DNA of 24,349 nt from Paracoccaceae bacterium (GCA_030625695.1 DAOUQK010000012.1:1-24349); one strand, 5' to 3'; counted from the stretch's first letter, positions 15,984 through 23,610 are shown. Made by a program: numbers and translations. The notes: generated by a model from the sequence alone, not told the origin.

Positions 15984-17462
15984 ATGGCCGAAACTGATCT
16001 TGAACGTTTTGTCGACGCACCGGGGCGCGCCGAGAAGATCAAGGAAGTACGCAAGATGATCGACGCGATGGGGATCGAGTATCTTTATCTGCAATTTGTG
16101 TCCGTGACGGGCAAGATCATGGGCAAGGGCATTCCGTCAGATCACTGGGAAAATATCGCTCAGAAGGGGTTTCAGCTGGTTTATGGCGCGACGGTGAACC
16201 TGTTCACTGACCGGGCCGGGAATTATCTGGGGTACGGGCCGGAATCGGCGGAACTGATTGGTATACCAGAGCCTGAGACATTCATGCAGCTGCCTTGGGC
16301 ACCCGAGATTGGCCGGTTCTATTGTACGTTGTTTCGCAACCGTGAAGAAAAGGAAAATCCGGGCGGGTTTCTGACGGCCGATAGCCGGGGCAATTTGCGC
16401 CGGATGCATGAAGAATTCAAAGCCAAACATGGGCGGTCCCTGCGCATTGGTACTGAGCCGGAAATGATGTGGCTGAAGTTTGATGAAGATGGCAAGCCGC
16501 GCGATGGGTATTCCAAGCCGTATTGCTATCACATCGACCAGTTTGAGAGCCTGCGTCCCGTGTCGATGCAGGTGATCCGTTATGCCCGCAAAATGGGTCT
16601 GGATATGATTCAGGGCGATCATGAGGACGCGCCGGGGCAGTTGGAACTGAACTGGATGTATGACGATGTGCTGCGCAATGCTGATCGCTTGACGACCTAT
16701 CGTCAGATTTGCGCGCAGGTGGCGCGGGAAAACGGGATTTTTGCCTGTTTCATGTCCAAACCGTTCATGGGAGTGTCTGCCAATGGGTGCCATCATAACA
16801 TGAGCCTGTGGCGTGACGGCGAAGATGAGTTTGTGCGCAGTGGCAATGACCCGGACAACCTGCCGGGGATGCGCGAGAATTACATGTATGTGAAGGGCGG
16901 CGAGAATACGTTTATGCCCGATGATGATGATCCGCAAATGCCGGGCAAAGAGGGGCTTGAGGCGATTGGCGGGGTGGTGCACCACTTGCAGGCGCTGACG
17001 GCGATTGGCTGTTCGACGGTGAATTCGTATCGTCGCCTTTGGGATACCGGGTTCTGGGCGCCGGTGTTTGCCGATTGGGGCTTTCAGAACCGCACGACGG
17101 GTTTGCGCGTTTCGGCGCCGGGGCGGTTTGAATATCGGTCAGTGGATTCGATGGTTAACCCGTACCTTATGGGCACGACATTGCTGGCGGCGATGGATGA
17201 CGGGATTGATAACAAGCTGGACCCCGGCAAGCCGGAAGAGCGCAATATTTATGATGCGATCAAGGACGGTAAAGAAGTCAAGAAACTGCCGATGTCACTG
17301 GGCGAGGCGTTGGATCATCTGGACGCAAGCGACGTGGTCAAGCGCGGCATGCCGGGCGAGATGCATCGGTTGTTTGACGAATACAAACGCGACGAATTTG
17401 CGCGGTTCAATTCGACTGTGACTGAGTGGGATAACGAAACTTATATGGAATGTCTGCCGTAA
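15984..17462 (+). CDS. gmaS: Gamma-glutamylmethylamide synthetase
   Basis: A 492-residue enzyme of the glutamine synthetase superfamily, GlnT/GMAS type. It condenses glutamate with monomethylamine using ATP, the entry step of the NMG pathway. GS-fold landmarks are present: GTEPEMMW (metal/glutamate site), DHEDAPGQLELNW, the ANGCHHNMSLW block in place of the usual NGSGMH loop, NSYRRLW and RFEYRSVDSMVNPYL. The GCHHNMSLW variant and the neighbouring mgs genes separate it from housekeeping GlnA. I start it at the ATG at 15984 because GGGAGA sits at ideal spacing; the ATG at 15966 would overlap that site. It heads the plus-strand operon and is separated from mgsA by an 88-base gap containing a large hairpin. 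Cytosolic; normal length; intact. Confidence 0.92.
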   Translation: MAETDLERFVDAPGRAEKIKEVRKMIDAMGIEYLYLQFVSVTGKIMGKGIPSDHWENIAQKGFQLVYGATVNLFTDRAGNYLGYGPESAELIGIPEPETFMQLPWAPEIGRFYCTLFRNREEKENPGGFLTADSRGNLRRMHEEFKAKHGRSLRIGTEPEMMWLKFDEDGKPRDGYSKPYCYHIDQFESLRPVSMQVIRYARKMGLDMIQGDHEDAPGQLELNWMYDDVLRNADRLTTYRQICAQVARENGIFACFMSKPFMGVSANGCHHNMSLWRDGEDEFVRSGNDPDNLPGMRENYMYVKGGENTFMPDDDDPQMPGKEGLEAIGGVVHHLQALTAIGCSTVNSYRRLWDTGFWAPVFADWGFQNRTTGLRVSAPGRFEYRSVDSMVNPYLMGTTLLAAMDDGIDNKLDPGKPEERNIYDAIKDGKEVKKLPMSLGEALDHLDASDVVKRGMPGEMHRLFDEYKRDEFARFNSTVTEWDNETYMECLP

Positions 17463-17473
17463 GGGTGGGCGAA

Positions 17474-17527
17474 CGGCGGGGTGAACCCCGCCCTACCACA
17501 TGCCGTAGGGCGGGGTTCACCCCGCCG
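17474..17527. repeat. 23-bp-arm inverted repeat between gmaS and mgsA (copy 1)
   Basis: Two perfectly complementary 23-base arms (17474-17496 and 17505-17527) flank the loop CACATGCC. Each arm is itself a near palindrome (GGCGGGGT-GA-ACCCCGCC) with a CCTAC/GTAGG tail, so the DNA can fold as one long hairpin or as two small ones. The same arms recur at 20765-20819. The form is REP-like. As RNA it would make a very stable stem between gmaS and mgsA; no U-tract follows, so mRNA stabilisation or attenuation is more likely than full termination. Confidence 0.85.
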
Positions 17528-17550
17528 ACCGTAACAAGAAAGCGAAACAT

Positions 17551-18486
17551 ATGTGCGGAATTGTAGGACTTATCCACAAGGGTAAAAGCAGCAATGTCGG
17601 GGGGGAAATGACCTCGATGTTGCAGGCCCTGAAGCACCGGGGGCCGGATAGCACCGGCTATGCGGTTTATGGCGAGGCGACGGACGGTGAGTTGATCATG
17701 CGTCTGAAGGTGGCCGAGGCCGAAGATTTCAGCCGGGGGCGGGGTATTCACCAGGTGATCAAGGACCGGATTGCCGAGGTTGAAAGCATTCTGGCTGAAC
17801 ATGCCGTTGAGGTGAAATCCAAAGAGAATGCCACCGAATATTCGCTGCGCTATGTTTTAAGCCATGCGGGCAACACCGCCGAAATGGCTGTACATATCGA
17901 GGAAACCGAGGGCGTTGAAATCCTGTCGCTTGGTAACGGGCTTGAGTTGATCAAGGATCTGGGCGATGCGGCGGATGTGGCCGGCCTATATGGCCTGAAC
18001 AATTTCACCGGCACTCACGGGATTGGTCATACCCGTATGGCGACTGAATCGGATGTGGATATCCGTTCGGCGCATCCATACTGGGCGTTTCCCTATAATG
18101 ACGTCAGCGTGGTGCATAACGGTCAGATCACCAACTATTGGATCATGCGCCGTCAGATGGAGCAAAAGGGCCATCGGTTCATGTCCGATTGCGACAGTGA
18201 ATTGCTGGCGGTCTATACCGCGCATAATCTGGCGAACGGCGTGGCGCTGGAAGATAGCTTGCGCAATTCGATCGAAGAGATTGACGGTGTGTTCACCTAT
18301 CTGGTCGCCACCAAAGATCAGTTGGGTATGGCCAAGGACACCATGGCGGCCAAGCCTTTGGTTTTATACGAAAGCGACGATCTGATTGCTATGGCAAGCG
18401 AAGAGGTCGCCATTCGCGCGATCCTGCCGCATGAGATTGACACCACTGATCCCTATGACGAGGAGGTTCGGGTATGGCAGGCGTGA
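17551..18486 (+). CDS. mgsA: N-methylglutamate synthase subunit A (class II glutamine amidotransferase)
   Basis: A 311-residue Ntn-type amidotransferase related to GlxB and the amidotransferase domain of glutamate synthase. It begins MCGIVGLIHKG, so Cys2 becomes the N-terminal nucleophile after methionine removal. Later landmarks include LKHRGPDSTGYAV, GIGHTRMATES, VVHNGQITNYW and SDCDSELLA, all typical of class II GATases. In NMG synthase this subunit would release methylamine from gamma-glutamylmethylamide and channel it to the synthase site. Its 3' end overlaps mgsB by 13 bases, so the two are translationally coupled. Intact and of expected length. Confidence 0.88.
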   Translation: MCGIVGLIHKGKSSNVGGEMTSMLQALKHRGPDSTGYAVYGEATDGELIMRLKVAEAEDFSRGRGIHQVIKDRIAEVESILAEHAVEVKSKENATEYSLRYVLSHAGNTAEMAVHIEETEGVEILSLGNGLELIKDLGDAADVAGLYGLNNFTGTHGIGHTRMATESDVDIRSAHPYWAFPYNDVSVVHNGQITNYWIMRRQMEQKGHRFMSDCDSELLAVYTAHNLANGVALEDSLRNSIEEIDGVFTYLVATKDQLGMAKDTMAAKPLVLYESDDLIAMASEEVAIRAILPHEIDTTDPYDEEVRVWQA

Positions 18487-19343
18487 CCGACGCAGAGCTG
18501 AAAACCATGTCGCAGGAAGAGCGTGTAAAGGCGCTTGGCATGACCAGCGAGCAACTGACAGGAAAGTCATTGTATATCGAGTTTGACCCCGAGGCTGGTG
18601 AGAACTTCACCTATCCCTGGGCGCCAGAGGTCGATTACAACAAGCGGACCGAGCTGGATACGGATGAGTTGACTTCGACCGAGGTCAACAACCGGATACG
18701 GGCGTTGATGGCAGAAGGATACGGCACGATTGTGCTGAAAAACCCACGCGGCAAGCACTCGCTTGGGGTGGGAATCTTGAGCCGTCTCAATCTGATCATC
18801 GAAGGGTCGACCGGTTATTTCGGCGTGGGCCTGATTGACGGGCCGAACGTGCGGATCACTGGCCGGGTTGGCTGGTCTTGCGCCGAGAACATGATGGCCG
18901 GGACGGTGGTGATTGAAAAGAACGCCGGGTCGACATTTGGCGCGGCTTTGCGCGGTGGCGATCTGGTCTGCATGGGTTCGGTCGGGTCCAGAACGGGCAT
19001 CGACATGAAGGGTGGGTCGATCATTGTCGGCGGCGATACTGGTGCGCTTTCAGGTTTCATGATGCAGCGGGGCCGGATGGTGTTTTGCGGCAATGCGGGC
19101 AAGAACCTTGGGGATTCGATGTACGACGGCACGATTTATGTCGGCGGTGATATCCAGTCCTGCGGGGTGGATGCGGTTGAGGCTGAGTTGACTGAGTTGG
19201 ACCGTGCCTGGCTGACCCGAAAGCTGACGCAATACGGGTTGATGCCGGACAAGGGCGTGGATCATTTCACCAAGATTGTCGCGGGCAAGCAGCTTTGGAA
19301 TTACGACAATCTGGAACCGCATGAGAAGAAAATCATTCTGTAG
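18474..19343 (+). CDS. mgsB: N-methylglutamate synthase subunit B (GltB C-terminal, GXGXG domain)
   Basis: A 289-residue protein made largely of the right-handed beta-helix (GXGXG) domain found at the C-terminus of glutamate synthase large subunits and in GlxC. Glycine-rich turns repeat from ~residue 105 onward (LIDGPNVRITGRVGWSCAE, GAALRGGDLVCMGSVGSRTG, GGDTGALSGFMMQRGRMVF, GTIYVGGDIQSCG). The first ~100 residues are a less repetitive extension. The domain has a structural role in complex assembly. It starts inside the mgsA coding end (13-base overlap), and its stop codon forms the beginning of a hairpin repeat. Intact. Confidence 0.85.
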   Translation: MAGVTDAELKTMSQEERVKALGMTSEQLTGKSLYIEFDPEAGENFTYPWAPEVDYNKRTELDTDELTSTEVNNRIRALMAEGYGTIVLKNPRGKHSLGVGILSRLNLIIEGSTGYFGVGLIDGPNVRITGRVGWSCAENMMAGTVVIEKNAGSTFGAALRGGDLVCMGSVGSRTGIDMKGGSIIVGGDTGALSGFMMQRGRMVFCGNAGKNLGDSMYDGTIYVGGDIQSCGVDAVEAELTELDRAWLTRKLTQYGLMPDKGVDHFTKIVAGKQLWNYDNLEPHEKKIIL

Positions 19344-19369
19344 GGCGGTGGGTTGAAAACCCACCCTAC
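19340..19369. repeat. Hairpin overlapping the mgsB stop codon
   Basis: GTAGGG-cgg-TGGGTT pairs with AACCCACCCTAC around the 3-base loop GAA, giving a 12-bp stem with a 3-base bulge. It includes the TAG stop of mgsB. The GTAGGG outer arm is shared with the two larger repeats in this operon, but the core differs, so it looks like a related or shortened member of the same class. Confidence 0.7.
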
Positions 19370-19394
19370 GGATAAATTAAGAAGGAATTGCCAA

Positions 19395-20759
19395 ATGGCT
19401 GATGGTGATATGCGCAAAAAACCGGCACTGACGCGGGATGTGAACCGGATTGGAGACAGCTTTGTGTTTCCACCCCGGGTGATTGACGACATTCATATCA
19501 AATCCGAACTGGGGCGGTATCGGATGCGGGGCATGTCCCTGTTCAAGAAAATCCCCCATTGGGATGATCTGACGTTCCTGCCCGGCACCCTGACCCGGTT
19601 TGTGATCGAAGGGTATCGTGAGAAATGCGAGACCAAGACCATTATCGGTCCACGGGCCAAGCGGCCTTTGGTGCTGGATATCCCGATCTATATCACCGGC
19701 ATGAGTTTTGGTGCTTTGTCTTATGAGGCCAAGACGGCGCTGGCGCGCGGGGCCACCATGGCCGGCACTGCCACCTGTTCCGGCGAAGGCGGAATGATCC
19801 CGGATGAGCGGCGTTATTCTTCCAAGTGGTTTTATCAATGTATCCAGTCGCGGTATGGGTTTAACCCGAACCATCTGGTGCTGGCCGACGGGGTTGAGTT
19901 CTTTATTGGTCAGGGTTGTAAGGTGGGGCTTGGCGGACATTTGATGGGTCAGAAGGTGACCGATCAAGTGGCTGAGATGCGATCACTTCCTGCGGGGATC
20001 GACCAACGTTCGCCTGCGCGGCATCCCGATTGGCTGGGGCCGGATGATCTGGCGCTGAAGATTCAGGAAATCCGCGAGGCAACGGATTGGCAAATACCGA
20101 TCCAGCTGAAACTGGGTGCGGCGCGGGTTTATGATGACGTGCGCATGGCGGTAAAATGCGATCCCGACAGCATTTATATTGACGGTATGGAAGGCTCGAC
20201 CGGGGCGGGGCCGCATCTGGCCACCGAAGAAACCGGCGTGCCGGGCATGGCCGGGATCAGGCAAGCGCGCAAAGCCATCGACGATCTGGGCAAACGTGGC
20301 GATATCACCCTGATTTATGCCGGTGGCATTCGCAATGGCGCGGATGTGGCCAAGGCGATTGCCCTGGGCGCGGATGCGATTGCGATTGGTCATTCGGCGA
20401 TGATGGCGCTGAACTGTAACAAGGATATCCCCGAGGCGAATTACCCTGAGGAAATCGGCGCCGAGCCGGGTTATTGTTATCATTGCCATACGGGCCGTTG
20501 CCCGGTTGGCGTGGCGACGCAAGACCCGGTTTTGCGCGCGCGTCTGGACCCGGATGCAGCGGCGGAACGGGTCTATAACTTCCTGCATACGCTGACGATT
20601 GAGGCGCAGATGTTTGCGCGGGCTTGCGGCAAAACCCATGTGCATTCGCTTGAGGTCGAAGACCTGGCGGCATTGACCATGGAGGCGAGCGCCATGGCGG
20701 GCGTACCGCTGGCGGGCACCAATTACACGGTTGGCGTCAAGGATTATCATCACCTGTGA
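19395..20759 (+). CDS. mgsC: N-methylglutamate synthase subunit C (glutamate-synthase-like FMN domain)
   Basis: A 454-residue protein equivalent to the FMN/Fe-S synthase domain of glutamate synthase (GlxD-like). It combines the liberated methylamine with 2-oxoglutarate reductively to give N-methylglutamate. Landmarks: IPIYITGMSFGALSYEAK (start of the barrel), CSGEGGMIPDERR, QIPIQLKLGAARV, YIDGMEGSTGAGPHLA, GGIRNGADVAKAIALGADAIAIG (FMN phosphate site), and three cysteines at ~361, 364 and 369 (GYCYHCHTGRCPVGVATQ) expected to hold an iron-sulfur cluster. The start at 19395 is supported by the GAAGGAA site; the frame extends 14 codons upstream without a ribosome-binding site. Intact. Confidence 0.9.
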   Translation: MADGDMRKKPALTRDVNRIGDSFVFPPRVIDDIHIKSELGRYRMRGMSLFKKIPHWDDLTFLPGTLTRFVIEGYREKCETKTIIGPRAKRPLVLDIPIYITGMSFGALSYEAKTALARGATMAGTATCSGEGGMIPDERRYSSKWFYQCIQSRYGFNPNHLVLADGVEFFIGQGCKVGLGGHLMGQKVTDQVAEMRSLPAGIDQRSPARHPDWLGPDDLALKIQEIREATDWQIPIQLKLGAARVYDDVRMAVKCDPDSIYIDGMEGSTGAGPHLATEETGVPGMAGIRQARKAIDDLGKRGDITLIYAGGIRNGADVAKAIALGADAIAIGHSAMMALNCNKDIPEANYPEEIGAEPGYCYHCHTGRCPVGVATQDPVLRARLDPDAAAERVYNFLHTLTIEAQMFARACGKTHVHSLEVEDLAALTMEASAMAGVPLAGTNYTVGVKDYHHL

Positions 20760-20764
20760 AGGTG

Positions 20765-20819
20765 CGGCGGGGTGAACCCCGCCCTACCAATCATCCGTAG
20801 GGCGGGGTTCACCCCGCCG
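20765..20819. repeat. 23-bp-arm inverted repeat after mgsC (copy 2)
   Basis: The arms at 20765-20787 and 20797-20819 are identical, base for base, to those at 17474-17527; only the 9-base loop (CAATCATCC) differs. It occupies almost all of the gap between mgsC and the 137-aa gene. Two identical copies 3.2 kb apart with different loops suggest a dispersed genomic repeat family inserted into intercistronic sites. Confidence 0.85.
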
Positions 20820-20840
20820 CTCCCTGAAAGGAAAAGACAA

Positions 20841-21254
20841 ATGGCCGGAACACAATACCGAGGCTCTGAAATCAAGGGTGTTGACCAGTTCGTCAACGAT
20901 GCCGCCGGACTGGAGAGTGATCGCGAGAAAGAGATCGGCCAGCACATCGGCTATCGTTATGACGTCAATCTGGTGCCGGATTACACTCACATCACGCCCT
21001 TTCTGACTGAATATATGCAGGTCATGGGCTGGGATGATCTGAACTGGCTGGAAGATATCCATATGGGATACGAGGAAGGCATGGCCGCCGTATTTGACCG
21101 CAATGTCAATGGCTGGGTGCGTATCCCCGACAGTATTGATCTGCCTGATAATCAACAGGACCGTGACATGATTGCGCGGGAATTGCTGGTCAAATTCCAG
21201 ATGTCACCGAACCATCCCCTGGCCACCCTGCGCAAAGCCTATATGAAGTTCTGA
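20841..21254 (+). CDS. Conserved-looking 137-aa protein of unknown function
   Basis: I do not recognise the family. The gene has an AAAGGAA ribosome-binding site before the ATG at 20841 and encodes a soluble acidic protein without a signal peptide, membrane helix or cysteine. It is rich in aromatic and acidic residues in the middle (YMQVMGWDDLNWLEDIHMGYE) and ends in a helical segment (MIARELLVKFQMSPNHP). It lies in the gmaS-mgs operon, and its stop overlaps the next start as TGATG, so translation is coupled to the carbon-nitrogen hydrolase. The context suggests an accessory role in methylamine metabolism, such as a complex subunit or chaperone, but no activity can be inferred from sequence. 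Confidence 0.78.
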   Translation: MAGTQYRGSEIKGVDQFVNDAAGLESDREKEIGQHIGYRYDVNLVPDYTHITPFLTEYMQVMGWDDLNWLEDIHMGYEEGMAAVFDRNVNGWVRIPDSIDLPDNQQDRDMIARELLVKFQMSPNHPLATLRKAYMKF

Positions 21255-22093
21255 TGGTGAGGATGGTCAATATCGCCTGCCTGCAAACCCGGCCCATGGC
21301 GGGGTTTGACACAGCCTTGGCAGAGGCGATGCCATTGGCTGAAGCCGCGGTTCAGGCGGGGGCGCAGTTTTTGTTTCTGCCGGAATATTGCGGCGGATTG
21401 GCCAGTGAGGGGCCTGCCCTTAGGCCGCCCCATGCGGTTGAGGAACAGCATCCGTTTCTTGAGGCGTTTCGGGCGTTTGCAGCGGCGCATCAGGTTTGGG
21501 TGATGCTGGGGTCGATTGCGGTCACCGGCCCTGACGGTATGATCATCAACCGTGGATTTATCCTTGATGACAAAGGCGAAGTCGCCAGCCGGTACGACAA
21601 GATCCACCTGTTTGATATCCAGCTTTCGACGTCCGAGGTGTACCGCGAAAGTGCCACCGTAATTGCCGGCGGGCAGGCCGTGATCATCGACACGCCCTTG
21701 GGGCGTATTGGCCATACCATCTGTTACGACCTGCGTTTTCCCCAGCTCTACCGTGCATTGGCGCAGGCGGGTGCCGAAATAATCGCCATTCCGGCGGCGT
21801 TCACCCAAAAGACCGGAGAGGCGCATTGGCATATTCTGAACCGGGCCCGCGCGATTGAAAACGGTGTATTCATCGTCGCCCCCTGTGCGATTGGCGATAT
21901 CCCCGGGGGCGGGGCAAGCTATGGCCATTCTCTGGTGGTTGATCCTTGGGGTCAGGTACTGGCGGATGGCGGTGCATCGGCGGGGGTGGTTCAGGCAGCT
22001 ATTGATCTGGATAAAGTGGATGAGGCGCGGGGGCGCATTCCAAGCCTGACCCATGACCGGGAATTTTCCCTTGGCAACGGGGCAGGGGCATGA
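21254..22093 (+). CDS. Carbon-nitrogen hydrolase (nitrilase superfamily, Nit2/omega-amidase-like)
   Basis: A 279-residue amidase of the nitrilase superfamily. The catalytic residues are Glu44 (FLFLPEYCGG), Lys116 (RYDKIHLFDIQL) and Cys157 (HTICYDLRFPQLYRALA). The ICYDLRFPxLYR block is characteristic of the Nit1/Nit2 branch, whose members hydrolyse 2-oxoglutaramate or deaminated glutathione. In this operon the natural substrate could be a gamma-amide of glutamate or of 2-oxoglutarate, for example a transaminated form of gamma-glutamylmethylamide; that is inference. Its start overlaps the upstream stop by one base, and its end overlaps the next gene by four bases (ATGA), showing tight coupling on both sides. 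Cytosolic; intact. Confidence 0.87.
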   Translation: MVRMVNIACLQTRPMAGFDTALAEAMPLAEAAVQAGAQFLFLPEYCGGLASEGPALRPPHAVEEQHPFLEAFRAFAAAHQVWVMLGSIAVTGPDGMIINRGFILDDKGEVASRYDKIHLFDIQLSTSEVYRESATVIAGGQAVIIDTPLGRIGHTICYDLRFPQLYRALAQAGAEIIAIPAAFTQKTGEAHWHILNRARAIENGVFIVAPCAIGDIPGGGASYGHSLVVDPWGQVLADGGASAGVVQAAIDLDKVDEARGRIPSLTHDREFSLGNGAGA

Positions 22094-22686
22094 ATTCGGC
22101 AGCCGCGATCCTTGGGCAAAGCTATGCAGATCATCCACTGAAACAGGCGTTCCTGAAATGGCAATGCCGGGTGCGTCAGATGGCGATGCGGGACAATTTT
22201 GGCCGCCCGGATGACGGGATTACTCCGGTGGTCATTCTGGGTGGCACGAGTGAGCCGATGGGCCATGTCATTACCATCCTCAACAAAGTACCGCAATTTT
22301 CACTGACCCCGGAATTGGAGCATATGGCGCGTCAGACCAATGACCCGGCCCAGCGGCGCGACAAGGCGCTGCAATTCCTGTCATCGTCGTATTACCAGAA
22401 GTCCGAAGAGTTTTCCGACCTTCTGACCGCGACATTCCCGGCCAAATCGCCGGGGGCCGCGCGTATTCGCAGTGCCAACCGCTGTACATTGGTGTTTGAC
22501 GCCTTCAACCAGCGGTTTGATCTGGCGTGCAAGGTCTGGAAACTGGTGCCGCGCAACCCGGTCTATCGTGCCACCATAGCCCATAACCAATTGTTCAACC
22601 CCGATATTTCCCCCGAAACAACTGTTCTTGGGTTTGAACCGGATTGGACCAATTCAACGTCACATCCCGATCTTAACCGGGGCTGA
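22090..22686 (+). CDS. 198-aa protein of unknown function, last intact gene of the methylamine operon
   Basis: I cannot assign a family. The protein is soluble and basic in its first third (KQAFLKWQCRVRQMAMRDNFGRPDDG), followed by a hydrophobic-glycine strand (ITPVVILGGT), then a mixed helical region (QRRDKALQFLSSSYYQK). It has two cysteines in its first 150 residues and a C-terminus rich in Asn, Pro and Ser. There is no signal peptide or membrane segment. Its ATG overlaps the nitrilase stop by four bases, so it is translated with it. Seventeen bases after its stop the tmm remnant starts with a good ribosome-binding site, so this gene originally lay between the NMG and trimethylamine genes. 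A role linked to methylated amines is inferred from position only. Confidence 0.75.
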   Translation: MNSAAAILGQSYADHPLKQAFLKWQCRVRQMAMRDNFGRPDDGITPVVILGGTSEPMGHVITILNKVPQFSLTPELEHMARQTNDPAQRRDKALQFLSSSYYQKSEEFSDLLTATFPAKSPGAARIRSANRCTLVFDAFNQRFDLACKVWKLVPRNPVYRATIAHNQLFNPDISPETTVLGFEPDWTNSTSHPDLNRG

Positions 22687-22703
22687 CCCCAAGGGAGAGT
22701 ACC

Positions 22704-22740
22704 ATGACCAAACGAGTATGCATCATCGGTGCCGGGCCAT
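22704..22740 (+). pseudogene. tmm: 5' remnant of a flavin monooxygenase gene, probably trimethylamine monooxygenase
   Basis: A strong ribosome-binding site (AAGGGAGA) precedes an ATG encoding MTKRVCIIGAGPS, the start of a flavin-containing monooxygenase with its FAD motif GxGxxG cut at the fifth position. Full Tmm proteins are about 450 residues; only 12-13 codons remain. The DNA that follows is the antisense strand of the LysR-type gene, so the frame continues as nonsense. The identity as tmm rather than another FMO rests on the position after gmaS-mgs and before a tmoX-like gene. Enzyme activity is certainly lost at this locus. Confidence 0.7.
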
Positions 22741-23343
22741 CATGGGTGCTTGAAACCTCGATCAGGGCGTGTTGCTGCAAATGTCCGGGTTGGGTTACCT
22801 TGGGATTGGCGCTCAGAAAGGCTGGCGAACAGACTGGAAAACCGTCTCGCCAAACAACAGGCGGGCGGAGTAGCCGGGCCAATGGCCATCGCCGCGCAGG
22901 ATTGACAGATCGACGTTTTCACCCAGACATTCGCGGTCGTCATCGGATGCCACCAGCATGATTTTCAGCTGCTTGTTGCGGATATTGAATTTGCGCAATC
23001 GTGGCATCAGCCACAAGGCTGCCACCGAATTGGTCGCCGCCAAAGTCACCGGATTGCGATTGTGGCGTGACAACATTTCGCGCGATGTGTCGCGCAAGGA
23101 CTGGATCGCGGGGGCCATCGAATCCAGCAATTTCTGCCCCTGTGGCGTCAGCGTCACCGATTTATGGCCACGCACGAACAGCGGCACCTGGTAGTGCAAT
23201 TCCAACAGGCGCGCCTTTCTGCTGATCGCACTTTCCGAGATATTAAGCTCTCGGGACGCGTCGGCACAGCTTTGACAATTGGCCGCAGACTCAAACGCCA
23301 GCAGATAATCAAGAGGCGGCGGGACGTTGCCTTGTTTTGGCAT
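22741..23343 (-). pseudogene. LysR-family regulator, frameshifted and 3'-truncated
   Basis: The first 167 codons from 23343 encode a GcvA-like LysR regulator: helix-turn-helix at ~10-60 (LLAFESAANCQSCADASREL, NISESAISRKARLLE, PLFVRG), then an effector domain (NPVTLAATNSVAALWLMPRL, DLSILRGDGHWPGYSARLLFGE). Near 22838 one base appears missing in a CCC run: the frame reads QSVRQPF and stops at 22813, whereas the next frame continues the family sequence (FPVCSPAFLSANPKV, HALIEVSSTHD). The protein is then cut at ~22741 where it meets the tmm remnant, losing roughly the last 90-100 residues expected (~300 in total). The gene originally converged with tmm and diverged from tmoX, so it probably controlled trimethylamine/TMAO genes. 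The DNA-binding domain is intact and could still be made. Confidence 0.85.
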
Positions 23344-23610
23344 CTTCGGCTCCGGGTCATGGCCCGACTGTATCAGGCCGGCATTGTGGTTACTTTTTTA
23401 CCAACGGGTGAAACGGACGTAAGACTAACACACTGATTAATATATATTAAACCATGTTTTACCGTAAAAAGATATGGCTAAGCCTATCAATTTTATATGC
23501 TGGGACTTGGCCGTATTTTGGCAAGATAGGGTCAGTTCGGGATGGAAATCTCGTCCACCGGGATCGACGATTAACCCCCGGATCAAAGAAAAACCAACTG
23601 GGAGAATGAA
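23344..23610. promoter_or_regulatory. Divergent LysR-tmoX intergenic region with AT palindrome
   Basis: These 267 bases hold no credible gene; the open frames here are shadows. The region becomes AT-rich from ~23385 and contains a perfect 14-bp palindrome, TTAATATATATTAA, at 23437-23450. It fits the T-N11-A form of LysR-family operators and lies ~95 bases upstream of the LysR start. A good ribosome-binding site (GGGAGA) precedes the tmoX ATG. No -35/-10 pair could be assigned with confidence. The control region looks preserved although both flanking genes are broken. Confidence 0.45.

Noticed and set aside
16137..16985. 282-codon minus-strand open frame opposite gmaS
   Set aside because: It is a shadow of the gmaS coding strand: histidine- and proline-rich nonsense sequence with no motif.
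15984..17462. Housekeeping glutamine synthetase
   Set aside because: The GCHHNMSLW variant loop and the operon with mgsABC fit gamma-glutamylmethylamide synthetase better.
17474..17527. Intrinsic terminator ending the operon after gmaS
   Set aside because: The stem is strong but has no U-tract, and the identical element also sits after mgsC, followed by more operon genes, so an intercistronic repeat is the better reading.
17474..20819. CRISPR-like repeats
   Set aside because: There are only two large copies 3.2 kb apart, no spacer array and no cas genes.
22704..22961. 85-codon open frame taken as a short novel protein
   Set aside because: Only its first 12-13 codons are real (tmm start); the rest is antisense LysR sequence read by chance.
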